From Apiospora phragmitis (Eukaryota; Ascomycota; Sordariomycetes; Amphisphaeriales; Apiosporaceae), in contig JAQQWL010000005.1 of NCBI GenBank assembly GCA_038363925.1, forward strand, positions 2,790,001 to 2,854,000: 64,000 nt of DNA, given 5' to 3'. Under the pieces are notes generated by a model. The model had not been told where the DNA came from and did no database searches. It saw only the letters and a program-made list of their open reading frames with translations. This document shows, piece by piece, positions 47,238-59,745 of this stretch; position 1 is the first letter of the stretch; each line of letters begins with the position of its first letter. Made by a program: the position numbers and the translations under genes.

Positions 47238-49127
47238 TTCGGCTGCTAGCCTGGCTCGGGGCGCATTCGGAGGGGAAGAACCAGTGTAAGAGCCAAAAGC
47301 TATGTGCGAGACCCCATGTGACCCTGTGTATGCTCAATACGACAGCACATGTACTAGCTAGAACGCTTTTGCATCCCATCTCTTGAACCTACACCCCATT
47401 TCTTGGACCTACATCCCGTTTCTTGAAACGCGCAATGAGTAAGTGATTTCGGGTGGCCTTTCCGTGGTCTCTCAGTCGCATTGGACCTCTCTCAGAGAAC
47501 CGATATATTTGTCTGGCAGGGAAAGTGTAGCCCAGCGGGCTTTCCATCAAAGAACCCGTCATGTTTGGTCGTATTGAAAGGAAGCCACCAAAGTAAGGAA
47601 GACGCGCATTGAAGACGCACCTTGGTTGGACCAGGTCGGATACGAAGACGCCACTCTAGGGGATAGTTGACGTTACAAACTCAAGCTATAAAGCACCCAG
47701 CATAGCACCACCGCTGTGGCAGCCAATCCCGAATACAGTAGCCGATTCTTTCACCCTTTTTCCAGTCACGTTTTAGAGGTTTATTAGCTCCAGATGCGCT
47801 CACAAGGGAGCATCCATATCGAGGCTGGGTTGTGTGAGGTTGAGATGGCCATTGATTGAATTGACACTTTCTTCCAAACGGGCCTAATGCTGGTCTGAAA
47901 CGCCACTTCCTGCACGCGCATAACCAACTCCGAGAATCGTCAGCCACACAATAGTTGACGATGCGGAAAGCTATCAGGAACACTTTGGTATGACGCACGA
48001 AGAAGGCGATATATCTCAGGCAACCGAACTCGAGTTACACGGAGTTTGTCGAATCTGGTTTGGGATGCGCATCCGAGCAGTTGTTTGTTTGGAGAGTGGC
48101 TGATGCCGGGCGACATTTGGTTGCACGCCCAACGCCCAAACCTACCGATTTGCCAAGTCTAATACAGGTCAGCTCAGTGATCTTACCGGACCAAACAACG
48201 TGAACTCGTCCCAACTTCGCACCGAGAAGAGACGTCTGATATTTGCTCCCTTCGACAACATCTGCCCCGGAGCTTGGCTTCAATTCCTCGATTGCTCGTG
48301 GGCTCAAGTCAAATCACCATTTGAAACTCCCATGGTACAGTAGTAGATGTGGTGGGGGAACGTGGACCGGACCGACCTTGGTTGGTTCAGCGTCGTCTGG
48401 TGTCAATCGAGAGACCATGTCCCTATTTCCAGACACTCCTCAAACACTAGCTGACATGGGCCAGTTGGCAATTGGTTGATCAGCAACCAGCAGATCCGGG
48501 ACGAACGCGATCGCCATACATCTGTCATACAGCTCCGATGACCTGCTTACAAGCCTGTGATGTAGGGGGATCTCCAGTAAAAAAAAGGAAAGAGAGCGAT
48601 TCAAACATCGAAAGGCCGCCAGGGCCGCCTTTCCTTTCTCAGGGTCCCATGCCGAGCTCTTTGGCAGGGCAGGGGTTTCAGACGACGACGAGAGCCTCCA
48701 CCACACATATGTTGGACAGTGCCTCCCCCATTCATGGCTTAAGGCATGGCGAGCTTCTGTCCCTTCTTCATGTTATTTCATTTATTGCAGACCAGGTAAC
48801 CTTGTGTGCATCGATATTTATCAATCCGATCCGCCATTTCATCCAGTCCAAAGCTGATGATCTCATCACCTTCTATTGCCTTTTCCCATCTCACTGCTGT
48901 CGCTCTTTTGACCGAAGGCGAATAGAATACCGAACGGAGGGATGATGTGCTGATTGAACCAGCCAATCGCAAATAATATTGGTCGAAGTTCGGATATACG
49001 CCCAAGCTTGAAACCTTGGACCATCGGCTTCTCTCGCGTTATCTGCTGGGTTCGTCTTCGAACACAACATCAACGTCTATCACGTTTAGCTACTTCGGTC
49101 GTCGTCCTCGAGGGCTCGCTCGCCACC
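47238..49127. other. Intergenic, 1.9 kb, no gene recognised
   Basis: Short frames only. The last part is C/T-rich and ends CGCCACC before the next ATG. No tRNA, repeat or coding segment is supported. Confidence 0.5.
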
Positions 49128-50392
49128 ATGAAATATAACACGATAACAATTGCTTCGCTGTTCTCGATATCTCTCGCGACCACGGGGTCGCTGGCACAAC
49201 CACCACCACCGCCCGCCAAGGGCGACGGCGCCCTAGGACTGAGTGCCCAACAACCTAGCGCGGGTCAGTCACCACCGCCACCACCAGGAATAGTTGCCAA
49301 TGCCGTGGCAGGCAGCGCGAGCCCGCCAGCTGCTGGTGCAGGATCGCCACCAGCTCCCGGGGCGGTAGGACCCGGCCCAGCCGCCGCAGCTGGAGGACAA
49401 GCACCTCCACCGCCACCCGCTAAGGACTCCGGCGCGAAAGGGACAACAGAGCCTGCAGGGGCGGCAGGGGCAGCTGGAGCGGCAGCGGCGCCACCACCTG
49501 CTAAAGGCGCTGGTCCCTTACCAGGAGGGCCAGGACCAGCAGGAGTAGCTCTCGGAGCTGCAGCAGGAGCAGCGCCCCCGGCTGGCGCAGCTGCACCGGC
49601 CGCACCGCCACCGGCAGCATCAGGTAAGTGAAATCGGAGGAGCTGTTCGTTCCTTCAATCTAGAAGCTGGCATAAGTTCTCTGCGAAGTATTCATTTCCT
49701 TGCTCGCCAGTGCCCGCCAATCTTGAGAGGCACTGCCACCACCTCCGGCAATGGTCTTTGTATGTATGCTATATATGATGACAGCTGACCTCGATCTTGA
49801 ATAGGCGCACCGGCACCACCTCCTCCACCTTCAGGGACCAATGCACCTCCTCCGCCTCCGGCAGGGGTGCTGCCCCGCCGCCACCACCGGCTGGCTCTGG
49901 TGCTCCACCACCACCAGCTGGAGCGGGTGGCCTCGGTCCACCACCCCCGGCAGGTTCTGGCGCACCCCCACCGCCGCCAGCTGGAGGTCAAGCGCCGCCG
50001 CCGCCGTCAGGTGCACCACCACCACCACCACCACCTGCTGGAGGACAGCCCCCACCTCCTCCCGCTGGTTCCGGTGCACCACCACCACCGGCACCTGGAG
50101 CAGGCGGCCTTGGTCCGCCACCTCCTGCAGGCTCCGGCGCACCTCCACCGCCACCTGCTAAAGCCGGCGCCGCTGGCCCTGGCGCTGCAGGTCCTGCCGG
50201 AGCTCCTGCAGGAGCTCCTGGGGCAACCCTTGCAACAGGAGCAGGGCAGGTACACCCGCGGCAGGCAGCAAAGTCCCGGGCCAGAGCGACAGTCTGGGCC
50301 CGGCCATCGTCACCGGACACGCGCACACCCAGCGTTCCTGGACTGTTGGGCTCGTAATCGCGCTGGGTGCGGCTGTGGTCTTCGCGCATTAG
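49128..50392 (+). CDS. Secreted Pro/Gly/Ala-rich GPI-type cell-surface protein (2 exons), two frame breaks
   Basis: Exon 1 is 49128-49623 from a perfect CGCCACCATG context. The 181-nt intron ends ATAG at 49804 and exon 2 runs to TAG at 50390-50392. The N-terminus is a signal peptide (about 23 residues ending GSLAQ). The body is PPPPPAxG/GAP low-complexity sequence. Two missing bases break the frame, one in GGGG near 49870 and one in GGG near 50248. After correction the C-terminus becomes SLGPAIVTGHAHTQRSW followed by the hydrophobic end VGLVIALGAAVVFAH. This is a classic GPI-attachment tail, absent from the uncorrected frame. Corrected length is about 361 residues with no Cys-rich domain. The role is probably in the cell wall or surface matrix. 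Confidence 0.68.
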
Positions 50393-50970
50393 ACTTACAA
50401 GAGAGCTAGATCGCTGATGGGGCTAACTCTTGCAACAGTGGCTCAGCGAGTCAAGCAAGGCGGTTTCCTTCTATTTATATATATACGATGTACGAACAAA
50501 GGGGCTACACGGATTATATCCTCAAACATTGATACTTGGATTGGGCGGAAGCAAACAAGACCGACGGCCGCTCTTGAAGAGCTGGCATCGGCGGCAGACG
50601 GAGTTGGTTGGTAGGTGTTTTTCATAATGATGTATATAAGTCGCTGACGATACGTGTAGATAGCCCATGTGTATTATACTTATTATTGATGAAACGAAAT
50701 CAAAGACGCCTAGAGAGTGCTGACTGACCATTCCCTTTTGCTGCCGCCTGCCCATACTTACTGCCTTGTGACCCAATTTGAATCAAAACCCCAACCCCTT
50801 TCCTAACTCACGAGCCAACCAACCCATGCGACGTAAGAAAAGAAAGTAACGAAAGTCCAATCGCGTAACATGCGACAAATACCATGTACTGCCCTGCCCT
50901 CACATGAGCGCGGCGCGTCAAGTCCGAACAGGCTAATTATCCACCTACGCTCCCTACAAGAAAAAAAGGT
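50393..50970. other. Intergenic between convergent genes
   Basis: 3' flanks of the secreted protein and the BTB gene; A/T-rich, nothing recognised. Confidence 0.5.
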
Positions 50971-52412
50971 TTAGTAATACCGACCACCCGACTGCACGCT
51001 GACGTCGCTCGAAGCCGACCCCCCGCCGCTCTGCTGGTTATCGCGGAAGTACATCATCAGGTCGAACGACAGCTCGGCGTTGACGCGGATGGCCTCGCGC
51101 ACGGCGGCGCGATCCAGGAGCTCCGGGTGCGCCTTCATGTTGCTCAGGACCACATCGCGGATCGTCCTGGTATTTGCTTCCTCTTCAGTTTCTTCCTCGT
51201 CGTCGGCGTCGTCGACCTTGGCTGGTACTGCCGTGGGTGGTGCTACTATTCCTACTGGTAGCTGTTTAGAGGTGGGGGTGGGAGTGGGACTAGCCGTAGA
51301 GCTGGTGTTGTTGTAGGCCTCGACGGCCGCGGCTAGGAAGTCTTCGCTCGACCAGTACTCCTCGGCCTCGGCGGCGAAGCGGGACGCGCTCAGGGCCCGC
51401 AGGCCCGGGACGCCGTACTTTTGGGCGAGGGTGTAGAGCCGGGCGTGCTGGAGGAGGGAGTGTGGCTGTGGTGCCGATGGTGGGGTGGTGACGGGCCCAG
51501 GGGCTGGAGCTGGTTTGGTAATGGCAGCTGGGGGGACTGTTTGTGCTGCTGCGTTGGCAGTTGTGGTGGTGGATGGAGTCGACGCGGTTGTTCCTACTGA
51601 TGGTTCTGGGACTGGCACGGAGGTAGTGCTGGCGTTGAGAGATGCGACGGCATCGATGGTGTCGGCGAGCACGGTGCCGCTGCGCTTCTTCTTCTTGACC
51701 GCCTTCTTGCTCGGCTTCGACGAGGCTGCTTCGGTGGCGGGCACGGCTTCGAAGGCTTCGCGCTCGATGTTGTACTCTAGTGTCGTTCCCGGGGGCTGTG
51801 GAGGCTTCTGCTGCTGCTGCTGCTGCTGTGGCGGCAGGGCACCATTGGTGGCACCAGTTGCTGCCACTCCTCCGTTGGAAGCCGGGGTCTTGGGCGATGG
51901 AGTAGCATCGTGGTGACCATTGACACCATTCACGCCGTTGGTCAGGGGTTTGGCAGCGGGGATAGCAGCAGGTGGTGCAGCGATCCGGGGGCTGTACTCT
52001 AGGGTGTAGAGGTACTGTAACATGAGGTCGATGGTCTGGGGGTCGTCATCTGGGATGGTGATGGTCGCTTCTTGGGTCTGCCCAGCAAAGTAGAGCGTCA
52101 GCGAATATAACTTCAACTTGGTTCACAGAGGGGGGACGTACAGGTCCAAGTTCCGAGCACAGCTGCGCAAGCCGCCCCGACCGCAGGCACACGATGGCCT
52201 TGTGCACTTGGTGTTGGTCATTGCCGCAGACGATCTTGAGGTCTGTATAGACACCAGAGGCGAAGAGCCTACGTGGTGTTGGGACATACGAGTTAGTGAA
52301 CACAGAGCCAAGAGTCACGAGGGGCTCAATCGATCGCCTGTCTAGGGGGTATATAGACGTACTTCTTCAGTGAGCACAACAGCTCAGTTACATGCTGCGA
52401 CGACGACGCCAT
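50971..52412 (-). CDS. BTB/POZ-domain protein (3 exons) with polyglutamine and low-complexity middle
   Basis: Exons on the minus strand: 52412-52363, 52268-52142 and 52077-50971; introns are GT-AG and in phase, giving 427 residues. The BTB fold is split over all three exons: LFASGVYTDLKIVCGNDQHQ, then VHKAIVCLRSGRLAQLCSEL, then EATITIPDDDPQTIDLMLQY and LYTLEYSP. The middle is long, Thr/Pro/Ala-rich and disordered, with a polyQ run. A later helical BACK-like segment follows (LLQHARLYTLAQKYGVPGLR, then FAAEAEEYWSSEDFLAA). The C-tail is Ser/Gly-rich. Fungal BTB proteins of this kind are common and mostly uncharacterised; some are cullin-3 adaptors. No DNA-binding or kelch domain is seen. The reading frame is clean. 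Confidence 0.85.
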
Positions 52413-53720
52413 GATGAGTAAAATGGAGGAGATTACCCCTTTTCACTTTCGATAGGCAGGTCGAAGAAGCGGAAAGACACGATAGGTTACTGAACCCCTT
52501 ATCCTTCTTGTTGCAAATGCATCGGGAACCTTTTGAGGCCGCGATGGATCTAAATACTTCACCAATACCCGGCAGTGGCACCCTCCCAATGTCAAACGGT
52601 TCTCAATTGACCTCTCATAGAGTGAGGCTATGTATCCATCGCGTGTGGCCGTCTTTCTTCAGTCTCTTTTCCCGAAAGCTTTGGGTATCAACACCGCAAG
52701 CCCCCTAACGCCACGAGGCTGTCGAACCTGCCCTCATGATAGGCGGCTTCGATTCCAACAACCACCTCGAGTGACACCGCATTAACGCTGCAGATGGACA
52801 GCTCACACACACATAACCTACTTAATCTTCCGTCTTAGGCAGTCCAATCTCCATGTTTTCTCCCGCATTGCTAACAGCTGTCACGCAGCACAAAGTTGCC
52901 AAGTTGCAACGTTGAGGCTCTGCCGGGCCCCCATTGACAAATCATTTGCCATATTGCACCGCTCAAGCCTGATATGTTCAGAGGTGAGGGGGAAGAAACT
53001 GCGCGCAGGAAGTCAAGTCGACTGGTGAGTGGAGAAACGTGGACGAGTCGGCGAACAGAGAGCGATGGATGCATGTAGGAAGGAAATTAGCTTGATTGCC
53101 TACATTCGTGAATGAGGAGGCTGCAATCGGCAGGCTGGCAATGACGACCCCAAAAGGACCATTTAGCCTAGCCGCCGGGATCACGGGAAAAAGAAGAAGG
53201 CCAGGACTTTGGGCATCAAGAAAGACTAGGGATGAGGCTGATGGCATGAAATCGTAGGGCGTGTTGAGTCTGTAAAGGTATGCAATGCTGCCAGGAGGTC
53301 ACACAACCTTCGGGCCTAATAGCCAATTGACTACATATTGCGAAGCCAGTGCGCAGGGTGATAATCTCATGGTCGGTTCCGCGCCATAGACACCGGGCGT
53401 ATGGCGGGACTGGTTTGCCCAATCATGACAAAGTTGCGGTAATGGGACGTGGAAGGAGCTAGCCTGCCGAATGGATTTAGCGGGTTCCTCAAGAAAGGGA
53501 GCTTGTAGGATACCGTCTCCCAGTAACTCCAAGCCCCTCGCAGGAGGGCCGACAGCCGATGCTCGAGTCCGAATAAAGCTTGTAAGCAATTGGATATAAC
53601 ACCTACTCGCTAAGTATATACAGAAATCTAGGTCGTGAATCTTCATTGGTATCCTAGAACATTTTCGTTTAGTCATACGCCTCTACTCCCTTTTTTTACC
53701 GTAATGTAAGTAAGACGCGC
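52413..53720. other. Intergenic, no gene recognised
   Basis: About 1.3 kb. It holds the promoter of the BTB gene on one side and the 3' flank of choline oxidase on the other. Short minus-strand frames (53299-53676) show no domain. Confidence 0.5.
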
Positions 53721-55432
53721 TCAAAGTCTAGCCTTCTCAGACTTGCCATCCTCCTCGATGATCAGCTCAGCCAATCGCTCAGCGACGCCCAGCACAGTGA
53801 GCATGGGGTTGATACTAGGAATGGTCGGGAAGATGCCAGCGTCGCAGATACGGAGCTTCTTCAGTCCCTTGACCTTGAGGTTCTCATCAACCACAGCCAT
53901 CTCGTCCTTGGCGACATCGCCCATCCTGGTGGTACCGCAGGGGTGGTAGACGGTGTGGGCGGCCTTGCGCGCGTAGTGGCTCAGGTCCTCGTCGGATTGC
54001 ACGTTAGGCCCGGGAGCAACCTCTTGCTTGATCCAGTCTTTGAAGGGAGCCTGCTGGGCCACCTTTCGGGCCGCTCGCATGCCGTACACGAGCGTGGCGG
54101 CATCATAGCCCTCGGGGTCGGTGAAGTATCGGAAGTCCAGTGCGGGCTTCACCTTGGGGTCGGAGGATGTTAGGTACAGGCGGCCACGGGATCGGGGCCG
54201 AGGATGTTGGGCGTCATGCAGAACGCGAAGCCTTCCTTAGGCTCGGCATAACCGAGACGGAGCGTGTTGAGGGTGAAGGGGATCTGGTAGCAATGCATCA
54301 TGACATCGGCAATGTCACCGTCCGGAATGCCGTCAGGGTTGGCAGCTGACTTCTTGGCACCAGCATTCGGCTTCTCGCGCCGCAAGAAGATACCAGCGTC
54401 CGAGTCCATGGTCGTCTGGCCCATAGGGACGGCCTTGTTGAGCTCCCACATGATGATGCTTTCGGGGTGGTCCTGGAGGTTCTCGCCAACTCCAGGTAGG
54501 TCGTGAACAGTGGTAATGCCGACCTCGGACAGCTGTTTCTTCGGGCCAATGCCGGACAGGAGCAGGAGCCTTGGGGTGTCCACGGCACCAGCGCAGAGAA
54601 TGGTTTCCTTCTTGGCGGTAATGGTTCGCGCAGAGCCGTCGTGCAGAGTCAAGTCTACGCCAGCGACGACGCCATTCTTGACGTTAACTTTGGAGACCCA
54701 GGCGTGGGTCAAGATGGTCAGGTTGGGTCGCTTCTCGTCGCCTCGGAGGACGGGGTGGATGTAGGCCACAGATGCACTGGAGCGTCGGCCGTCGTCGGGG
54801 TTGTAGCTGACCGAGAAGAAGCCAACGGCCTGCTTCAGGGCGCCTTCATTGGTGATGGTGTTGTTGAAGTCGTGAATGACGGGATATCGAGGGCGGTACT
54901 GCAAGACTTGACCCAGTCCTTGCACAGCTGGTTGCGGTGACGTCCATGGACAGGCTGGACAGTGTTTCTGAGCTTGTCCATCATTCTCATGAACTCATCG
55001 AAGGTCCAGCCGCGGGCACCGAGAGACTGCCAAATCTTCAAGTCATACTCAAACGGCCTGAAGGAGATCAGGGTGTTGTGAGACGAGCAACCACCCAAGA
55101 CCTTGGCGCGAGAGTGGCGGATGTATGAGTTGCCTGTGTTTTGGTCAGAACGAGCCGAGTAACGAAGGGGCGGCGCATGGTCAATTACCCATTGGCTGTT
55201 CAGTTGTGCCATAATCATAATCGAGTTCACCACCAAGCAGGGCCAACCATTTCTTCAGGTCCAGGACGCGATCGTCCATGAAGTCGCTAGGGCCCGCCTC
55301 GATCAAGAGGATCCTCTTTTGAGGTAGGCTCTCGGCCAGCCTTGCGGCGAGGACGCAGCCAGCGGTGCCACCACCAACGCAGACATAGTCGTACCGCTCC
55401 GAGTCAGCGACGGGAAGCTGTTGGGTAGTCAT
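53721..55432 (-). CDS. Choline oxidase-like GMC oxidoreductase with PTS1, two frame breaks
   Basis: The start at 55432 opens [19 protein letters not shown] (FAD-binding). A 55-nt intron (55188-55134) is in phase. Then come [19 protein letters not shown], the GMC signature [42 protein letters not shown], the catalytic His in [13 protein letters not shown] and Asn in [15 protein letters not shown]. Missing single bases in C runs at about 54875 and 54157 break the frame; corrected, the length is 552 residues. [12 protein letters not shown] and the VYHP context match choline oxidases more closely than glucose, aryl-alcohol or cellobiose GMC enzymes. It should oxidise choline to betaine aldehyde and glycine betaine with release of H2O2. 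The last residues are KSEKARL, a PTS1-type peroxisomal signal. It is divergent from, and metabolically linked to, the aldehyde dehydrogenase at 57490. Confidence 0.9.
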
Positions 55433-57489
55433 GTTGGAGGCGAGGCGATTGAGACAATGGCGGAAGTGTTAGGCTGCTTAGATCCGGACGCTTGTTCAAG
55501 CTACGGTGTTGAAAATAAAAGCAATGGAATGGTAAGGATAGGCTCGGAGTGCAAATGCTCTGGAGGCTGCTGGGCAAACGGCAAAGAAAGAAGAGAGAAA
55601 GTCGGCGACGGAAGCGGTCGGGAAAATAATACTTTATTGATAAGCGCGGACGCCAAGGAATGGACGGTAAACCAGACGAGGGTAATTTCTAGGAACTAGC
55701 CAAGGTGTGTTTCTAGGTTGTCGATCGGATGGAGGAGCTGTATGTAGGTGGTAAGACGGCACCCCGTTGCCAAACCGGAGAGCTCAGGGAGTGGGAGCTA
55801 GAGGCATGAGAAGCAGGACTAGAGGGGCACTCCACATTGAAAAACTATCACCAAGTGGATGCCCGCTCCAGATCCGGATGCTAGTTCCAAAAGCGAGGCC
55901 TAGCGATCGCAGGGATGGCCAAGGAAATACATAGGAATAGAAAGGATTCGGTGGGACACAAAGGCTGTCAGGCTGTAGGAAATCCGAAAGGTGAAGAAAG
56001 GTTGCTGGTTGCTGCTGGGTGGATGACTGGCAGACTGGCAGCTCGTGCTCGTTACCTAAGTACATATTCCCAAACTCCCAACTCAGCCCATCCCATCCAG
56101 CCATCGGACGCATAGTAATTGTGCAGGAAAATCTCACATTTGCCCATCAGCTGATTCTTATCGGAAAATTAACCGGCTGGTCACAGAAAAGAGACCCCCA
56201 GGGCATGTTGTCTAATGCATGCGCAAAGAAGTGCCTCTGCTCTGATAGGCGAGATGGGGACTTGAAGCGGGACCTTGCAGACAGTGGGGAGCTGCAACTG
56301 CAACTGCAACAACCCCAGCAGATCCATTCGGCACCGATGGGCAGGGGCTACGGCTGATAAACGGTAGACCGAGACCAGAAGAAAGCGGTTACTGTGATAG
56401 AAGGCTGGGAGGCAGGCCGGGCGATAGCGATAGCCTGCGGCTACTGTGTTTGGCTGCGATAGCCTAGGACCCTGCATGGCTAGATACATGGGTGATGGAT
56501 GCAGTAACCTAAGTAAAATGCACACAGGTGTATGCTTTGCTGCAGGAGCACGCCATTGGATCATTTGACTTGGGTGAACAAAGCAACAGAACAGAACACA
56601 GCATGCGCGAATTGCAACAGTTGGATTGGTAAAATGGTAAAAATGCGTTTCCGACTGGATACATGTAACGATACGTCATGTCCCAGAAATTAGAAGTTCA
56701 GTTCTTATTAGGCGGGGGGAGCAGTCTGGGGCGCTGGTGCGTTGTGCATGCTGGGATCCAGTGAACCATGCAAAACGAACTGCCAAACAGCATACTGTAC
56801 TGCACACAGTACGTACGTTGGGCCAGGGACAGTCCATAACAACCTCATGCCGTGCTCCTGCCTTCGCAGTTAGAAGTCGAGTACGTACAACTTGGCGACT
56901 TTGGCCAGAACAACGTACAAAAAGCCCCATTTAGATCCCAGTTAACCCGGCAATTGATTCTGGGCGCTTTTCCAATCCGGAGTCCTATGTAGTTTGACCT
57001 GGGAGAGTCTCGACTTCTTCTGGCCTCTCCTGCTCATCAACCAGAAACGGCCGTCTTCGTCCCATAAATCGTCGGTCCCAGAGTGGGCCAAATGGAAACG
57101 CGCGAGTCGGTGAAAGCCCGATCGTAACCGCTTTCTCTCCACTAAAGCACGGTAAGAGCGGCTCCTATGCACCTGACTAGGGCTTATTATTAATTACTGT
57201 ACTGCTTGAGCCTTGCAGAAGCTGCTTGCTTGCACTGCCAACCTTACTGAATGCTTGCTACCAGTGCCAGCGTAGCAGCCCAGAGCATCCAGCCAATCCG
57301 CCCTCAATCTCTTCGCGTCTCATCCGTCTCTTTTCTGTTCACATCCTTTTCAATTGGACACCCCTGTCACCTAAAGGAGCTGACTAGACACCTCCCTATC
57401 CTCATCACCTCATTGATTCCTTCTTCGACTTCCCACCAGGTCATCCATTGAACTAAACGACCCGGGGCAACCGATTGAAGTCCGTCAAA
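55433..57489. promoter_or_regulatory. Shared divergent promoter region of the choline-to-betaine pair
   Basis: A 2.06-kb gap separates the two divergent ATGs. The region just upstream of 57490 is a long C/T-rich leader. No gene is supported in between; short frames at 55784-56564 lack domains. Joint regulation of both genes from this region is inferred from the arrangement only. Confidence 0.5.
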
Positions 57490-58992
57490 ATGGTGCTCCG
57501 CGAACAGGACCGCCACACGTTTTATGCGGGGAAGCCGCAGCCCTCCGCCGACTCCCCCGGATCCTTCAAGACCACCAACCCGTCGACGGCGGAGCCCGTC
57601 TGCACCATCCACACCTCCTCGCCGAGCGCCATAGAAGCCGCCGTTCAGTCGGCGCAGTCTGCCTTCCCGTCCTGGTCCGCCACACCTCCCGTTGAGCGCG
57701 CCCGCATCCTCCAGCGTGCCGTCGCCCTATTGCGGGAGCGCAACGACGAGCTGGCCCGCGTCGAGACCCTGGACACAGGCAAGCCCTTCTCCGAGACGTC
57801 TACCGTCGACATCGTCACGGGCGCCGACGTTCTCGAGTTTTTCGCCAATCTCGTCGCCGGCGGCGGCCTCAACGGCGAGGCCTTCCGCCTGCGGCCCTCG
57901 GCCATGGTCTACACCACCAAAGAGCCTCTGGGCGTCTGCGCCGGCATTGGCGCGTGGAACTACCCTATCCAAATCGCCCTCTGGAAGTCGGCGCCGTGCC
58001 TGGCCGCGGGCAACTGCATGGTGTACAAGCCCAGCGAGTACACGCCGATGCATGCCGAGTATCTGGCTTCCATTTACCGGCAGGCGGGCCTGCCCGAGGG
58101 TGTCTTCAATGTCGTCTACGGTGCCGGCGATGTTGGGGGTCAATTAACGGCTCATCCTGCCATCGCCAAGGTCAGCTTCACTGGCCAGGTTAGCACGGGC
58201 AAGAAGGTTGCCGGCGCCGCTGCAGGTGGCATGAAGTACGTTACTATGGAGCTCGGCGGCAAGAGCCCCTTGATTGTGCTACCGGATGCCGACGTCGACC
58301 AGGCCGCCGACGGTGCCCTGCTGGCCAACTTCTTCAGCACTGGCCAGGTCTGCACCAATGGAACGCGGGTTTTCGTGCCGCGTCAGATGAAGCAGGCCTT
58401 CGAGAAGGCTGTGCTCAGCAAGATGCAGCACGTCCGCGCAGGAGACCTCTTCGACGCGGCAACGAACTTTGGGCCCCTGAGCAGCAAGTCCCATTACGAG
58501 AAGGTGGTGAGCTACGTGCGCAGAGGCATCGAGCAGGACAAAGCGACACTACTATGCGGTGGTGTCTCGCAACCGTCCGGCCTGTCCTCGGATCTCAAGA
58601 AGGGCTACTGGATCGAGCCGACCGTCTTCACCAACTGCACCGACGACATGGCCATCGTGAAGGAGGAGATCTTCGGCCCCATCATGAGCATCCTCTACTA
58701 CGACTCCGCCGACGAGGCGGTCCGGCGCGCCAACGCGACGGAGCTGGGCCTCGCCGCGGGCGTCTTCGGGCGCGACATCAACGAGTGCCACCGCGTCGTT
58801 GCGCAGCTCGAGGCCGGCATCACCTGGATCAATACGTGGGGCGAGTCGCCCGCCGAGATGGCCGTCGGCGGCTGGAAGTCGAGCGGCGTCGGCGTCGAGA
58901 ACGGCCGGCGCGGGCTCGAGGCTTGGGTCCGGAACAAGAGCACGTTGGTGGAGATGGGTGGGGAGGTGCCGACGGTGTTCTCGAAATTGTAG
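57490..58992 (+). CDS. Betaine aldehyde dehydrogenase (ALDH superfamily) with C-terminal SKL
   Basis: Single exon, 500 residues, start chosen at 57490 (TCAAAATGGTG). ALDH features: [18 protein letters not shown] and [14 protein letters not shown] (cofactor), [12 protein letters not shown], catalytic Glu in [18 protein letters not shown], nucleophile Cys in [23 protein letters not shown], and [20 protein letters not shown]. The last motif is the hallmark of BetB-type betaine aldehyde dehydrogenases. It should oxidise betaine aldehyde to glycine betaine with NAD(P)+. The protein ends VFSKL, a canonical peroxisomal PTS1. With the divergent choline oxidase it completes a two-step choline to glycine betaine route. 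A two-gene oxidase/dehydrogenase cluster of this kind has been described in Aspergillus. The frame is clean. Confidence 0.95.
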   Translation: MVLREQDRHTFYAGKPQPSADSPGSFKTTNPSTAEPVCTIHTSSPSAIEAAVQSAQSAFPSWSATPPVERARILQRAVALLRERNDELARVETLDTGKPFSETSTVDIVTGADVLEFFANLVAGGGLNGEAFRLRPSAMVYTTKEPLGVCAGIGAWNYPIQIALWKSAPCLAAGNCMVYKPSEYTPMHAEYLASIYRQAGLPEGVFNVVYGAGDVGGQLTAHPAIAKVSFTGQVSTGKKVAGAAAGGMKYVTMELGGKSPLIVLPDADVDQAADGALLANFFSTGQVCTNGTRVFVPRQMKQAFEKAVLSKMQHVRAGDLFDAATNFGPLSSKSHYEKVVSYVRRGIEQDKATLLCGGVSQPSGLSSDLKKGYWIEPTVFTNCTDDMAIVKEEIFGPIMSILYYDSADEAVRRANATELGLAAGVFGRDINECHRVVAQLEAGITWINTWGESPAEMAVGGWKSSGVGVENGRRGLEAWVRNKSTLVEMGGEVPTVFSKL

Positions 58993-59745
58993 TAGTGTCT
59001 TGACTGTACCAATGATATAATATATTGAACACAACCTTATAACCATCGAAACGTCTTTGCTTTCATTTCCGGCATGCAATCCTTCCTGTCTAGTGGCCCC
59101 TTGCTCAAGCCCACACCTACCTCCCCAAGCCAGGATTCCCAGCATTGGCTGATTGTCATGTAGCCAACCGTCTCGAACCCGCCGTGCACTTCGCGTAGAA
59201 CTGCGAACAGATGTTTCCGGCCACGCAAGAAACACACAAGCTGACCGTCCTCCTTGCCAGAGGTAGATATTTCCAGTCTTCAAATAAAAAAGCACATTCA
59301 CTCATGATAGTGACGAAGCAACGATACCAAACAAGCAGCCCAATGCAGTGACTTGATATCTCATTCGTACGAGTGATACCAATGACTCGGAGAAACAGAA
59401 ATTCTGAACAAGCTGGACTCGTCAACAACTAGTGATTTCCGTTCCACAAGAGGGACTATAGTAACGTTCCTGATGGCTGCCCTTTTCTCTCACTCCATAA
59501 TCGCCTGCGCGGCAACTAGTATGCCATGACATGAGAACAGTTCCTACTCTACAACTTTTGTGCCCAGCAACCAATGACAAAGATGCCGCCCACCAGATGG
59601 ATGATTCCCTGCTGCAGCGCTCATGAAATCGTGTACTTCTTTCTCATGGATCAATGTCCCAGGAAGCTCACATGTCAAGCTTCCGCATCTAACCACCCAT
59701 CTCGGTATCCTCCTCCACGCCAAGTTTCGACATCACACCACTCAT
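58993..59745. other. Intergenic between convergent genes
   Basis: 3' flank of the aldehyde dehydrogenase and of the next minus-strand gene; no feature recognised. Confidence 0.5.

Noticed and set aside
58552..59301. 249-codon minus-strand frame at the end of the aldehyde dehydrogenase
   Set aside because: It is the antisense of the conserved ALDH C-terminus plus its flank, with no domain of its own.
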